A stretch of DNA of 64,000 nt, from positions 21,923,205 to 21,987,204 of the forward strand of contig NW_022098000.1 of NCBI RefSeq assembly GCF_002288925.2, read 5' to 3'. Under the pieces are notes generated by a model. It did not search any database. It was not told the origin of the DNA and saw only the letters and a list, made by a program, of their open reading frames with translations. Origin of the DNA: Delphinapterus leucas (Eukaryota > Chordata > Mammalia > Artiodactyla > Monodontidae). This document shows positions 45,400 through 55,600 of this stretch, piece after piece; positions within the stretch are counted from its first letter, which is position 1, and each line of letters opens with the position of its first letter. Made by a program: the position numbers and the translations under genes.

Positions 45400-46265
45400 C
45401 AAGCCTTGCTCCAGGCACGACTCCCTCCACCCCGAGGCGGGCGTGCAGACAGCGGGGATGGGGTGGGGGCCGAGTCTTATTGCGTGTACACTGTAAAAGA
45501 GCCTTTTCCTTGCCACTCGCAGCACACGCGACCCCAGGGCTTCCCCGGCCGCCCCCGCGCTCAGACTCCAGCTAGGGTCTCCCAGGTGGCTCTCCAGTCC
45601 CCTCCCCCGCGCTTCCCCACCGGCCTCCCCGAGGATCCGCGGGCTACAGTTATCTGGTTTTAATAAAAACCGAAGCGTTCCCGGGCTAGCGGGCTCCCAC
45701 TCCGAGGGGCAGAGGCGGGACGGTAAGAGAGAAAAGGAAAGGCCGGAGGCGCCGCGCACCGACCCGCGCATTGCGACCCCGTGGCAGCTCTCCCAGCTCC
45801 CTCGGGTTTTGTTCTCCCCTGAGGAAGCGCGATCGCTCTCGGGGCTCTTCCCCGACCTCCGGCCGCGCCTTCATCCCGCCCGGGCGGGCAGACCCGAGAG
45901 CAAGAGCCCACCCGCCCTACTTCCCGTCGGCGCGCCGGGTGCGTTCCCGCCGCGCCCGTCAGCGTGCACACCGCCCGCCGACTGCTTCCACCGCCGAACA
46001 GGTGAGACAGCACCGCGCGTAAACTCCTGAGACGCCCGCACAGCTCTCACCCCGCCCGCCATCGCGCCCGGGAGCGGGCCAGCGCCCCCGGAGCTGCCGA
46101 ACTCCTCTGCCACGCGGGCGCAGCGCGGGCCGAGCCGGCAGTCGCTCGTGCGCACCGGGCTCAGGACCCAATGGTGGGTCGCAACCCTCGGTCCGGGCCG
46201 CGCGCCGGCGCGGGTGTCATGGCCGAGCGGCGGCCGGGCGAAGTTTCCTGGAGCCGCCCGCTTAC

Positions 46266-46430
46266 CTCTTAGGCCAAGGGTGGCTGCGGCTCCAAGAAGC
46301 GGCGAGGCGGCGGCGGCAGCGCCCGGGGCCAGCCGAGCCAGGAGGAGGCGGGAGGGAGTGCCGGGCCAGCAGCAGCCGCCGGGATGGGAAGAGGAAGGCT
46401 CCGGGTATCTACAATCTGAACGTGGGCTGA
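46266..46430 (-). other. putative untranslated first exon of a minus-strand gene
   Basis: On the minus strand 'ggcctaagag|gtaagcgggc' is a strong 5' splice site with the exon ending at 46266 (intron GT at 46265-46264). Upstream, towards 46430, the sequence is GC-rich and contains no ATG, as expected for a 5' UTR exon. The CRE, CCAAT and TCTCGCGA elements lie just upstream (46434-46522). The start is estimated from the position of these elements. I cannot identify the gene; no coding exon of it is recognisable in 1-45 kb, so this stretch may be a long first intron. No transcript evidence is available here. Confidence 0.5.
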
Positions 46431-46433
46431 CCG

Positions 46434-46522
46434 TGACGTCACAATGGCGCGGCCAGCCAATCGCCGCCGGGAGGCCGAATCAAGCGCTATGATGTCATGC
46501 GGCTCCGGAGCCAATCGCGAGA
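46434..46522 (-). promoter_or_regulatory. TATA-less promoter core: CRE, CCAAT boxes, TCTCGCGA
   Basis: The palindromic CRE TGACGTCA is at 46434-46441 and a CRE-like TGATGTCA at 46490-46497. Two CCAAT boxes lie at 46457-46461 and 46511-46515 (read as ATTGG on the minus strand). TCTCGCGA occurs on the minus strand at 46515-46522, overlapping the outer CCAAT by a base; this is the core of the element bound by BANP/ZBTB33-type factors at CpG-island promoters. The set is compatible with CREB/ATF and NF-Y input. CCAAT and CRE work in either orientation, so bidirectional initiation is possible. Confidence 0.65.
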
Positions 46523-46860
46523 CAATAGAACTTTCGTGATTGTAAATTCCAGAATCCGACGCAGTGGGGAACCGTGGTCTGGGTTGGTCCCCTCCGGTTC
46601 ACGTGTCTCTGGGCGATTTTATCCCCTTTCTTCCTAATAAGCCTGCGTGGAACGCAGAGCCTGCGCAATAGCACCAGTGAAGTTCCCGGTGCCCTGAACT
46701 CTGATTCTCTTAGTGCCAGGCGTGGCGAGGTTGTGTGGCCGCGTTTGGACAGCAGCAGCCCACTCTGGTGCAGTCTCCTCGCGGGTTCTGCAAGGGAGCC
46801 AGTTCTTCTTGGTTTTGGATGATAGGGTTAAATGCCTGCAGAGGTCACCGGCGCGAACAA

Positions 46861-47279
46861 GATAAGGCAACAACAAAAAAGCGCTCAAAACTGATGCTAT
46901 AGCTTAACTCCTGGTGGGTAGATTTACCGTGATTTTTCTTAGGGATTCTGATTTTCCCTTAGTGATCACTACCAACTCCATCTCTCCTCAAGACTTTTTG
47001 TAGAAGGAGAAAATGTAGTGGAGCAAGTGACGTATTTTCAGCTAGACAGGTTTAAGCATATAAGACAAAGTGCTTTGTGCTCAGGGCACAAGTGGAAGAT
47101 CCTTGCTGTTTTTCATTGATATTTGGATAACTTAAGGCCTTCATCATCCTAGTATCCTATGCTTTCCCCATATCCAGCCCCAGAAATTAAGCCTTTCTCC
47201 CAGTGCCCTCTGGCTGTATTTCTATTACCCCATGCCCCGGACCCAACATGGTCAACTGTTTAATGTAGGCAAGTTTATT
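46861..47279. other. unannotated DNA
   Basis: No recognised feature. Confidence 0.5.
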
Positions 47280-47640
47280 CATTTACGTATTTACAATGTT
47301 TATCATGTGCCAGCCGTTCCAGGACCTCGGCCATTGCCCATTGCCTTAAGAATACAGGTGTACAAACTATATACAAATGAGATAATGTAAACATAAACAC
47401 ATAACAAGATTTTTAACAGTCGATTGCCATTCAACTCCACAAACACTGACTTCAGTTTGACAGATACTATGCTAGGTGTTAGAAATAAAAAACTGCAAGG
47501 ATCCCCTCCCCCTGTGAAATGATATAGTCAGGAAACAACTACCATGCAGAATGGTAAACACTACGATGGAAACCAAGATAAGGAGATTAATGAAGAACTG
47601 TCTGTCAAGGGGCGGGTGAAAAGCATATGCCAGAGGCATA
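47280..47640 (-). repeat. MIR/L2-type relics, reversed
   Basis: 'acaatgtttatcatgtgccag' region at 47297-47317 and 'acagatactatgctaggtgt' at 47460-47480, then 'aggatcccctccccctgtg', 'caactaccatgcagaatgg' and 'gaactgtctgtcaagggg' follow reversed L2 or MIR ends. Two adjacent relics are likely. Confidence 0.5.
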
Positions 47641-47980
47641 GAAGAGTTGGGCAAATGTATCTCCTTTATTCTTCACTTTTCTGCCCGCAGTTCAAGACCA
47701 GAGCTGGTTCAGCTTTTCATCACCCTAACAAGTTCTATCCTTCCAGGTTTTAAAAGTTTCAAATTTAACTTGATATTCCAAAAATCTCCAGTTTTACGCA
47801 GACACAATTGTTTTAGCTGTGTTCACCTATCAAAATGTTTCGGCCATACTACCAAAATATCTGTATTTATTTTTAATTATGGACTTATATAACTGTCAAG
47901 TCATACATTAAATATTAAATAATTTTTCGTATTTTAAGAGAAAAGTAAACACAAATTTCTATTATTTTATTCCTAGCCTT
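47641..47980. other. unannotated DNA
   Basis: AT-rich; no feature recognised. Confidence 0.5.
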
Positions 47981-47995
47981 CAAAGGATGCCTTTT

Positions 47996-48205
47996 GGGCT
48001 TCCCTGGTGGCGCAGTGGTTGAGAGTCCGCCTCCCGATACAGGGGACACGGGTTTGTGCCCTGGTCCGGGAAGATCCCACATGCCGCGGAGCGGCTGGGC
48101 CTGTGAGCCATGGCCGCTGAGCCTGCGCGTCTGGAGCCTGTGCTCTGCGATGGGAGAGGCCACAACAGTGAGGGGCCTGCGTACCGCAAAAAACAAAAAC
48201 AAAAA
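47996..48205 (+). mobile_element. CHR-type SINE, short form
   Basis: Head 'gggcttccctggtggcgcag', B box 'gggtttgtgccc', tail '(aaaac)n'. TSD 'caaaggatgcctttt' (47981-47995) and 'caaaggacgcctttt' (48206-48220). Confidence 0.95.
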
Positions 48206-48339
48206 CAAAGGACGCCTTTTCATATGCCCTTGACAGATATGCCTTAGTTATTGTCTGTGTATCTTGGTTTCCATTAGAGCATTTTTCACTCTGCATTGTA
48301 GTTTCCTGACTGTCCCATCTTGTTCAATCCATGGGGTGC

Positions 48340-48482
48340 TTGTACCTTCACTTTAAAGAGCCCTGCGTTAGATTGTAAACTCCATTGGAGGGAGAACCAT
48401 GTTGAATTTTGCTCATTATTTATCCCCAGATCTTACTACAGTCCCTGATATATAATAAGAGCTTAGTAAATATGTTTTGAAT
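48340..48482 (+). repeat. L2 LINE 3' end
   Basis: 'gattgtaaactccattggag' + 'ggagaaccatgttg', 'atccccagatcttac', 'taagagcttagtaaatatgt' + 'tttgaataag' follow the L2 terminus. Confidence 0.75.
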
Positions 48483-48970
48483 AAGTGTGTGAGCTCTTAC
48501 TCCCCCTCACCATCGTCACATTGGTGCTTCCATTTTCTGCTCCAGAACTCCAACCCTCTGTCAGATAATTATGTCCCAGGACTATTGACTCCTCTCACAC
48601 CTAAGTTAGTAAGGTCATGTTCTCATTCTTTACCCATCCAGAGACTTAGGGTTCCCAATACATATATGATTTAGGGAGAAATTTCTGTCCCCCAGACAAC
48701 TCATCTTAACCCTGCAGTGTAAACTGACTACCATGACTTCAGTATGAGTTACTCCATATGGCAACACCATCGCATTCATGGATAAAGTTGCAAGAAATGA
48801 CTCTTCAACTTAACTGTGGGTATTTTTTTTCAAAATAGATCAAGAGAATGCCTAGGATTCCATGCCAGGGTTCAAGGAAAGTGTGTTACTGAGTGTCAGA
48901 ATCAAATTCCTGGCCAGTTGGGTTCTAGACCCTGTGCTGGAGCCATCCCAATCCTTACAACCAGCCTGTC
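48483..48970. other. unannotated DNA
   Basis: No recognised feature. Confidence 0.5.
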
Positions 48971-48985
48971 AAAAATGAACCCAAG

Positions 48986-49190
48986 GGGCTTCCCTGGTGG
49001 CGCAGTGGTTGAGAGTCCGCTTGCCGATGCAGGGGACACGGGTTCGTGCCCTGGTCTGGGAAGATCCCACATGCCGTTGAGCGGCCGGGCCCGTGAGCCA
49101 TGGCCGCTGAGCCTGCACGTCTGGAGCCTGTGCTCAGCAATGGGAGAGGCCACAACAGTGAGAGGCCCGCGTACCGCAAAAAAAAAAAAA
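48986..49190 (+). mobile_element. CHR-type SINE, short form
   Basis: Head 'gggcttccctggtggcgcag', B box 'gggttcgtgccc', A18 tail. TSD 'aaaaatgaacccaag' (48971-48985) and 'aaaaaagaacccaag' (49191-49205). Confidence 0.95.
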
Positions 49191-49250
49191 AAAAAAGAAC
49201 CCAAGTAGGTGCAGTACACAGCCCTGTAGCTCTTGCTTGTTCCCCTATAG

Positions 49251-49887
49251 CAGTGGTCCCCAGCTTTTTGGCACCAGGGACCAGTTTCATGGAAGACAAT
49301 TTTTCCACAGACCAGGGTAGGGGGTGAGGGCCTGATGCTTTCGGGGTGATTCAAGCACATTACATCTATTGTGTACTTTATTTCTATTATTATTACATTG
49401 TAATATATAATGAAATAATTATACAACTCACCATGATGCAGAATCAGTGGGAGCCCTGAGCTTGTTTTCACTTGCCACTCACTGACAGGGTTTTGCTATG
49501 AGTCTGCAAGCAATTGATTTATTGTGGTCTCTGTGCAGTCAAACCTCTCTGCTAATGATAATCTGTATTTGCAGCCGCTCCCCAGTGCTGGCATCTCCAC
49601 CTCAGCTCCACCTCAGATCATCAGGCGTTAGATTCTCATAAGGAGCGCGCAGCCTAGATCCCTCGCATGTGCAGTTCACAGTAGGATTTGTGCTCCTATG
49701 AGAACCTAATGCCGCTCCTGATCTGACAGGAGGCGGAGCTCAGGCGGTAATGTGAGCAATGGGGAGCGGCTGTAAATGCAGATGAAGCTTCTCTCGCTCA
49801 CCCACTGCTCACCTCCTTCTGTGTGGCCCAGTTCCTAACAGGCCACAGACTGGTACCAGTCTGTGGCCCAGGGGTTGGGGACCCCTG
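49251..49887 (+). mobile_element. non-autonomous hAT DNA transposon, intact ends
   Basis: The 637-bp element starts 'cagtggtccccagctttttg' and ends 'ggggttggggacccctg', giving inverted ends of the 'CAG-GGTCCCCA' type. An exact 8-bp TSD 'ccctatag' sits at 49243-49250 and 49888-49895, the hAT hallmark. It encodes no transposase. Internal inverted arms lie at about 49624-49648 and 49691-49713 ('gattctcataaggagcgc' against 'gctcctatgagaacc'). A perfect 28-bp palindrome covers 49841-49868 near the right end. I recognise it as a widespread mammalian family but do not assert its name. Confidence 0.9.
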
Positions 49888-49895
49888 CCCTATAG

Positions 49896-50560
49896 CATCC
49901 ATGGTAGTCCCCTGAGAAGTGATTGTTGAATTATCTTCACATAATAGTTAACTATTTTATTTCTTCTCCTCTCCCTCCTCCTGCTTTTCTTTCTTTATTT
50001 TTAAATTCTGGCAGCATTCTCCCTTCTGTGATCCCAGGTGTCCTCCAACCATACACTTACAACTGTATCAGAAGGTTGCTTCAGTATTAAGAAGTATTGG
50101 GAGATTTGTTCTATTGTTGTAGCATCTGAAGTTGAATTAAGAAATATGATTGAAAGTTTCATTAGAATGCTGTTCTAATGAGTGCTGTTTGATTTAAAGA
50201 TGAAATACTACATGTGTTTAGGAGGTATTTGCACAACCCAATGAAACCTCTCTTTTGAGATAAAATACAAGCCTATGTTTGCCTCTGGACATTTGAATGT
50301 TGATTAAAATACAAACCAAGTATAAGCTAGTTTATGCTAAGGGTAACACTATTCAGTCTCTGCCTTTTGTTTTTCCTCCCCGTGATCCTACTTTTTTCTT
50401 CTTTTCTAATTTGTGTTTTCTGTTATCTTGTTGCCAGGGGCTCCCATTGGCCTGGCTTGTCTTGCTGGAGAGAGAGAGAGATTAAAAGGCAGTTTTCTTT
50501 CCTCCTCAACCTTGGGGTTTTTTCCATGCTTCCTTTGTTACTTTGCTGCTACTCCTCCTT
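49896..50560. other. unannotated DNA
   Basis: Pyrimidine-rich stretches near 49970-50000 and 50370-50430; no repeat recognised. Confidence 0.5.
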
Positions 50561-50564
50561 GTTG

Positions 50565-50735
50565 CTGGTCAACACGTAACCAGGTTTATCTCTATTCCTG
50601 TCCTTGAGTGTTCATCCTAATGGATGTGAGCTACTGAAAGGCACTGCCCATGCCTGTCTACCATGTTGTTTTCCCAATGGCTAGCAGAACCTCTGGTAAA
50701 TAGCGGATGCTCATAATATCTACTGAATGAGTGAA
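50565..50735 (+). repeat. L2 LINE 3' end
   Basis: 'gtgagctactgaaaggcac' + 'tgcccatgcctgtctacc', 'cccaatggctagcagaacc', 'cggatgctcataatatctac' + 'tgaatgagtga' in L2 order. Confidence 0.75.
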
Positions 50736-50899
50736 CAATTTCACCTGTTTCTGGATTCTCTGGTCTTTTCTTCTCCACTTCCTTTTATAGTCTTTAGTAC
50801 TCTATCTGGGAGCAACTGGGCAATGAAAGGCATCTGTGTCCTCACTTCCCTCTATCTATATTACTTCCTAGGTGTATTATCATCCCCCTTTTATGGCTT

Positions 50900-52115
50900 T
50901 GGATTCCATCTACAATCTGCTGACTCCCAAATGTATTTCTCCAGCCCAAACCTTTCCCCGGAATTCCAGACTTATATACTTAACTGCCTATTAATGACTC
51001 CTCCTCTTGGGTGTCTATCTAAAAGGCATCTCAAACTGAGAATAAAAAGTGATCTCTTGATTTTTTCCCCAGACCTGCTCCCTCTGTGGTGTTCTCAAGG
51101 CAAACACCTTAGAGTTATGTTTAACTCCTCTTTCTTTCACATCCTATCTTCACGCATCAGCAAAATCCTGCCTAGTCCATCGTCAGAACATATCTAGAAT
51201 CTGTTTACTTTTCACCCTCCTTATGACAGCCACTGGTTTAAGTCACTATCAGCTGTTTCCCAGAATTTTGCAATAGTCTCCAACTTGACCTCTACTTCTG
51301 TGTTTTCCTCCTACGGTCTATTCACAACCCAGCAGCCTGAGCAATCCTCTTAAAACCAATGCCAGATTAAGTCACTTAAAACAATCTATCAAACTCTTAA
51401 CTCAGTAAAAGTCAAAACCCTTAAAACAACATATAAGACCTTTGTCATTTCTTGGACCTTCTAAAGCTACTCTGTCTTCCACCTGCAACGGCCTCCTTCT
51501 TATTCCTTGAGCACACTAAGCACTAGAATTGCCTCAGGGCCTTTGCACTTACTCTCCCCCATGCCTAGAATAATCTAACCCAGAAATCTCCAAGGCTTAT
51601 ACCCTTGTTTCACTCTGATCTCTATAAATGTCATCTTTTGGAGAGTTGTTGCTCACTATCTAAATTTGTAATATCTCCCTCCTTGCCTTCCTTTTACTCT
51701 GCTTTATTTTTCTCCTTAGCACTTATCACTGTCAGACGTACTAGAGATTCACTTTAAAATTATTTATTTATTTATTTGGCTGTTCTGGGTCTTAGTTGTG
51801 GCACGTGGGATCTTTGTTGCCGCGTGCGGGATCTTTAGTTGGGGCATGAGGGCTCTTAGTTGCGGCATGCATGCAGGATATAGTTCCCCGACCAGGGATC
51901 AAACCCAGGCCCCCTGCTTTGGGAGCATGAAGTCTTAACCACTGTACCACCAGGGAAGTCCCTATAGGCTCACTTTTAATATTTGTTTATTCTCACCCCC
52001 CGTTAACTCACTGAGGGCACAGACTGTTCTGTTCACCACTACTTGAAACCCCAGCACCTGGAACATTGCCTGGCACCTGGTAGGAGCTCAGTCAGTACTT
52101 ATTAAATGGATAAAT
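50900..52115 (+). repeat. long L2 LINE fragment (ORF2 end and 3' UTR)
   Basis: The longest ancient repeat in the window: 'tgactcccaaatgtatttct', 'ggcatctcaaactgagaata', 'cagcaaaatcctgcctagtc', 'cctacggtctattcacaacc' + 'cagcagcctgagcaatcctc', 'ctcagggcctttgcacttac', 'ttctccttagcacttatcac', then 'tgagggcacagactgttctg' and 'catagtaggagctcagtca'-type ending ('ctggtaggagctcagtcag'). The conceptual product would be the C-terminus of a CR1-like reverse transcriptase, broken by stops. A SINE interrupts it at 51755-51962. Confidence 0.82.
51755..51962 (-). mobile_element. tRNA-derived SINE, reversed, inside L2
   Basis: '(attt)n', 'ggctgttctgggtcttagtt', three 'gcgggatctttagtt'-like units, 'ccgaccagggatcaaaccc' (reversed B box), ending 'gtaccaccagggaagtcc'. 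Candidate TSD 'ttcacttt(t)aa' on both sides. It is a relative of the short SINE type rather than of the CHR short form. Confidence 0.88.
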
Positions 52116-52454
52116 TAATGAACAAATGAATGGAAAATTGAAATGCAGATCAGTAAGATATGCTTTTACTAGGAACCCCTTGGCCAAAAATTAAGTCTAA
52201 GAGAAATAAAATAACAACTATAATAATTTAAAAAATTACTATCGATGGGTAATATTTTTCTGTTCCCCATTAATGATAGTTTTTCCTGCCACCTTTCTGA
52301 AATGTTAAAATCTGAAAAGTTAACACACTCCAAGAGAATACTTAACCTTTATAAAGTGCTATAAAAGAAGAAAGACTATAACTATGGTTACGATGAAAAA
52401 GACATACCATTGTCTTAAATTGGTATGAATTCGGGATGTCTTACTCTTCTATAA
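52116..52454. other. unannotated AT-rich DNA
   Basis: No recognised feature. Confidence 0.5.
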
Positions 52455-52470
52455 ATGCATCAGTTACCTT

Positions 52471-52812
52471 TTTTTAAAAATTAATTAATTTGTTTTTGGC
52501 TGTGTTGGGTCTTCGTTGCTGCGTGTGGGCTTTCTCTAGTTGAGTGGGTGCTACTCTTCATTGCGGTTCTCGGGCTTCTAATTGCAGTGGCTTCTCTTGT
52601 TGCAGAGCACGGGTTCTAGGTGCGCGGGCTTCAGTAGTTGTGGCAGGGGGGCTCAGTAGTTGTGGCTTGCGGGCTCTAGAGCACAGGCTCAGTAGTTGTG
52701 GCGCACGGCCTTAGTTGCTCCGTGGCATGTGGGGTCTTCCCGGACCAGGGCTCGAACCCATGTCCCCTGCACTGGCAGGTGGATTCTTAACCACTGCGCC
52801 ACCTGGGAAGTC
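52471..52812 (-). mobile_element. CHR-type SINE, long form, reversed
   Basis: 'aattaattaatttgtttttg', 'ggctgtgttgggtcttcgtt' ... 'ctgcgccacctgggaagtcc'. TSD 'atgcatcagttacctt' (52455-52470) and 'ctgcatcagttatctt' (52813-52828). Confidence 0.94.
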
Positions 52813-52929
52813 CTGCATCAGTTATCTTGAATATCAAGCACTTTCTCTTGAAATAGAGACTGTTACATTTATTTAGATGATAAGTCAAATTTGGCACCAG
52901 TTCTTTTTCTTCTTACTACTTATGAATTT

Positions 52930-53085
52930 CTAAAGCCTTTCCCAATACACTCTCCTTTTATCCTTTCAACACCATAATGAGATGAGAAAATTGAGTCACA
53001 GAAGGGTTAAGTGACATGGCAAGGCTGCAAAGCCAGTAAGTGAAGAATTAAGATTGAATTCAGGTCTCAGTCCTCAATCTCTTCA
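52930..53085 (-). repeat. MIR SINE, reversed
   Basis: 'caacaccataatgagatgag' + 'aaaattgagtcacagaaggg', 'ttaagtgacatggcaaggct' and 'gattgaattcaggtctcag' follow reversed MIR. Confidence 0.85.
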
Positions 53086-53527
53086 CAGGCTGAGCTTTGT
53101 CAAAGATAAGATCTTAAATCAGGAGAGCTTCTCAGTGTGTCTTTTACTTTGCTGGTTATCGAAAGAGAAATTTCTCAATTGATATATTTCATTCTATAAC
53201 ATACGGAGGAGCTAAAGAATTCTAGGAAGTAGACAAAAGCAGATGATAACCGAAATTCTGGCTAAAAGCTATGCGCAACTGGCAAAGAGTAGTGACATGG
53301 TTCTGTTGTTAAGAACATGCTTGTGTGGACTACGTCCTGGTCGAGCAGTGTGTTCTATAAGTGCTCTGGATGATTTTGGAGTTGGCGATATAGCACAGAA
53401 TATGCTTTGCCCTAATGCTGTTATTTATGAAACAAGTTTTCCAAATATTAGCCATAATTGGTTTAATTATTCTAGGTTATGTGACGTATTAGTTATATGC
53501 ATAACGTGTCATAAAACGCCTTGTTTT
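53086..53527. other. unannotated DNA with a 166-codon frame
   Basis: The frame at 53243-53743 starts here but ends inside the next SINE. Its unique first 100 codons show no recognisable family, and its C-terminal third is SINE-derived, so it is not called as a gene. Confidence 0.45.
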
Positions 53528-53541
53528 TGTACACCTGCAAT

Positions 53542-53861
53542 TTATTTTATTTTATTTATGTTTGGCTGTGTTGGGTCTTCATTGCTGTGCGCAGGCTTTC
53601 TCCAGTCGAGGCGAGCGGTGGCTTCTCTTGTTTCAGTGCGCAGGCCTCTCACTGTGGTGGCTTCTCTTGTTGTGGAGCGCGGGCTTGAGGTGCACGGGCT
53701 TCGGTACTTGTGGCTCATGGGCTCTAGAGCAGAGGCTCAGTAGTTGTGGTGCACGGGCTTAGTTGCTCCACGGCACGTGGGATCTTCCCAGACTAGGGCT
53801 CGAACCCGTGTCCCTTGCATTGGCAGGCGGATTCTTAACCACTGAACCACCAGGGAAGCCC
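53542..53861 (-). mobile_element. CHR-type SINE, long form, reversed
   Basis: 'ttattttatttatgtttggc' + 'tgtgttgggtcttcattg' ... 'actgaaccaccagggaagcc'. Exact TSD 'tgtacacctgcaat' at 53528-53541 and 53862-53875. Confidence 0.94.
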
Positions 53862-53875
53862 TGTACACCTGCAAT

Positions 53876-54215
53876 ATTAGACATTCTATATTACATGTCA
53901 AAAATTGGCAGTGCCATTTCTTTTCACAATCTCAAATTCCCTTTTCGCTGAGTAAGTGTGGCATCTTAAGTGTCAAGTGAAATCTACAAGTGTATGTTGC
54001 AGTTCTATTATTTCTGCAAACTATTGCTTGGCATGTGTTGGTGAAGCACATTTATTTTTTTTTGAAATTCATATATTCCCTGATATCAGGTTCACTCAGT
54101 CAATTCTCTTTCAGGTTTAATAGCTTTATAGTATTGTCTTCTAATCTGAATGATTAAATAATGCACTGCCCTCCATCAGATGTATTTCAACAGAATGGAC
54201 GCAGGTATACAACTT
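53876..54215. other. unannotated AT-rich DNA
   Basis: No recognised feature. Confidence 0.5.
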
Positions 54216-54231
54216 AAAAAACTGTCAGATA

Positions 54232-54340
54232 TCCCACGCTTCCACTGCAGGGGGCAGGGGTTCGATCCCTGGTCCAGGAACTAGGATCCCACATGCTGCA
54301 TGTGCGGCCAGAAAAACAAAAGAAACAAAAAACAAAAACT
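54232..54340 (+). mobile_element. short tRNA-derived SINE, outer member of a nested pair
   Basis: 'tcccacgcttccactgcagg' + 'gggcaggggttcgatccc', 'gatcccacatgctgcatgtg' + 'cggccag' and an A-rich tail. Its head ('gggacttccctgg') is missing. Left TSD 'aaaaaactgtcagata' (54216-54231); its partner 'aaaaaactgtcagata' is at about 54639-54654, beyond the next SINE. Confidence 0.85.
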
Positions 54341-54638
54341 GGGACTTCCCTGGTGGCGCAGTGGTTAAGAATCTGCCTGCCAATGCAGGGGACACGGGTT
54401 CGAGCCCTGGTCTGGGAATATCCCACATGCCGCGGAGCAACTAAGCCCGTGAGCCACAACTACTGAGCCTGCGCGTCTGGAGCCTGTGTTCCACAACAAG
54501 AGAGGCCACGACAGTGAGAGGCCCGCGCATAGCGATGAAGAGTGGCCCCCGCTCACCGCAACTGGAGAAAGCCCTTGCACAGAAACGAAGACCCAACACA
54601 GCCAAAAATAAATATAAATAAATAAATAAATTTAAAAA
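54341..54638 (+). mobile_element. CHR-type SINE, long form, nested
   Basis: Head 'gggacttccctggtggcgca', B box 'gggttcgagccc', tail '(aaat)n'. It lies in the A-rich tail of the short SINE to its left and is therefore the younger of the two. Confidence 0.92.
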
Positions 54639-54752
54639 AAAAAACTGTCAGATACCCTATACACATAAAATTGTTTAAAGTCTAGCAAGTTAAATAATAT
54701 GTTATTACTTGTACATTTTGCTAATCAGGAAGATTAACTTCTACATAGCCTT

Positions 54753-54774
54753 TTGTTGTTGTTGTTGTTGTTGT
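54753..54774. repeat. (TTG)n microsatellite
   Basis: About seven 'ttg' units continue into the T/G-rich tail of the next SINE and probably grew from its poly(A) tract. Confidence 0.8.
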
Positions 54775-54982
54775 TTTTTGTTTGTTTTTCGCGGTACGCG
54801 GGCCTCTCACTGTTGTGGCCTCTCACGTTGTGGAGCACAGGCTCCGGACGCGCAGACTCAGCGGCCACGGCTCACGGGCCCAGCCGCTCCGCGGCATGTG
54901 GGATCTTCCCGGACCGGGGCACGAACCCACGTCCCCTGCATTGGCAGGTGGACTCTCAACCACTGCGCCACCAGGGAAGCCC
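54775..54982 (-). mobile_element. CHR-type SINE, short form, reversed
   Basis: 'tttttcgcggtacgcgggcc' ... 'ccaccagggaagccc'. TSD unclear because of the T/G-rich flank. Confidence 0.92.
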
Positions 54983-55027
54983 CCAGTCTTTTTTTGTTTT
55001 TTCAGAAGATGTTGGGGGTAGGAGTTT

Positions 55028-55302
55028 ATTAATTAATTAATTTATTTTTGCTGTGTTGCATGTTTGTTTCTGGGCGAGGGCTTTAGTTGTGGCAAGCGGG
55101 GGCCACTCTTCATCACGGTGCGCGGGCCTCTATCGCGGCCTCTCTTGTTGCGGAGCACAGGCTCCAGACACGCAGGCTCAGGAGTTGTGGCTCACGGGCC
55201 TATTTGCTCTGCGGCGTGTCGGATCCTCCTAGACCAGGGCTCGAACCCATGTCCCCTGCATTAGCAGGCAGATTCTCAACCACTGCGCCACCAGGGAAGC
55301 CC
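55028..55302 (-). mobile_element. CHR-type SINE, long form, reversed
   Basis: 'attaattaattaatttattt' + 'ttgctgtgttgcatg', 'gtggcaagcgggggccac' ... 'gcgccaccagggaagccc'. It is shorter than other long copies, with a block missing in the middle repeats. Confidence 0.9.
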
Positions 55303-55409
55303 TCTACATTGTCTTAATTTATATGTTGTCTTTTCATTTTTCTCTCCACCTCCTCCCACCCTTTTTACTTTCTGAATGTAACCTAGAACAGAATGTTTCT
55401 TTCCTATTC

Positions 55410-55600
55410 TCCCTGTAACCGGAGCACTCGGTACAGGCCTTTGTTTTATCACTTATGATATTAATATTGTAATTATTTGCTTTTACTTCTCTTCCCCAAC
55501 TCAAGGCTGGAAGATGTGTCATTTATCTTTGTTCCTCTAGCATTATGCTATACCAGATACATAGTAGGCATTCAATGAATGTTTATTGAATCAAATTTTC
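55410..55600 (+). repeat. L2 LINE 3' end
   Basis: 'actcaaggctggaagatgtg', 'tttgttcctctagcatt', 'atacatagtaggcattcaat' + 'gaatgtttattgaatc' match the L2 terminus. Confidence 0.8.

Larger units (their letters stand above)
45400..46860. promoter_or_regulatory. CpG island 1
   Basis: From about 45400, and densely in 45530-46570, CG dinucleotides occur many times per line ('gcgcgccgggtgcgttcccg', 'cgggcgcagcgcgggccgag', 'ggcggcggcagcgcccgggg'), in contrast with the CpG-poor surroundings. There are no SINEs or L1s inside. Islands of this kind mark constitutive mammalian promoters. Frames open on both strands because stops are rare in such DNA, and I do not treat them as genes. A plus-strand donor-like site 'cgaacaggtgaga' at 46001/46002 and a minus-strand 'atggcgggcggggtgagag' near 46045-46063 leave room for additional or alternative first exons. 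Confidence 0.85.

Noticed and set aside
53243..53743. 166-codon plus-strand frame
   Set aside because: Its last third lies inside a reversed SINE with a clear TSD and its first part has no recognisable motif or splice context.
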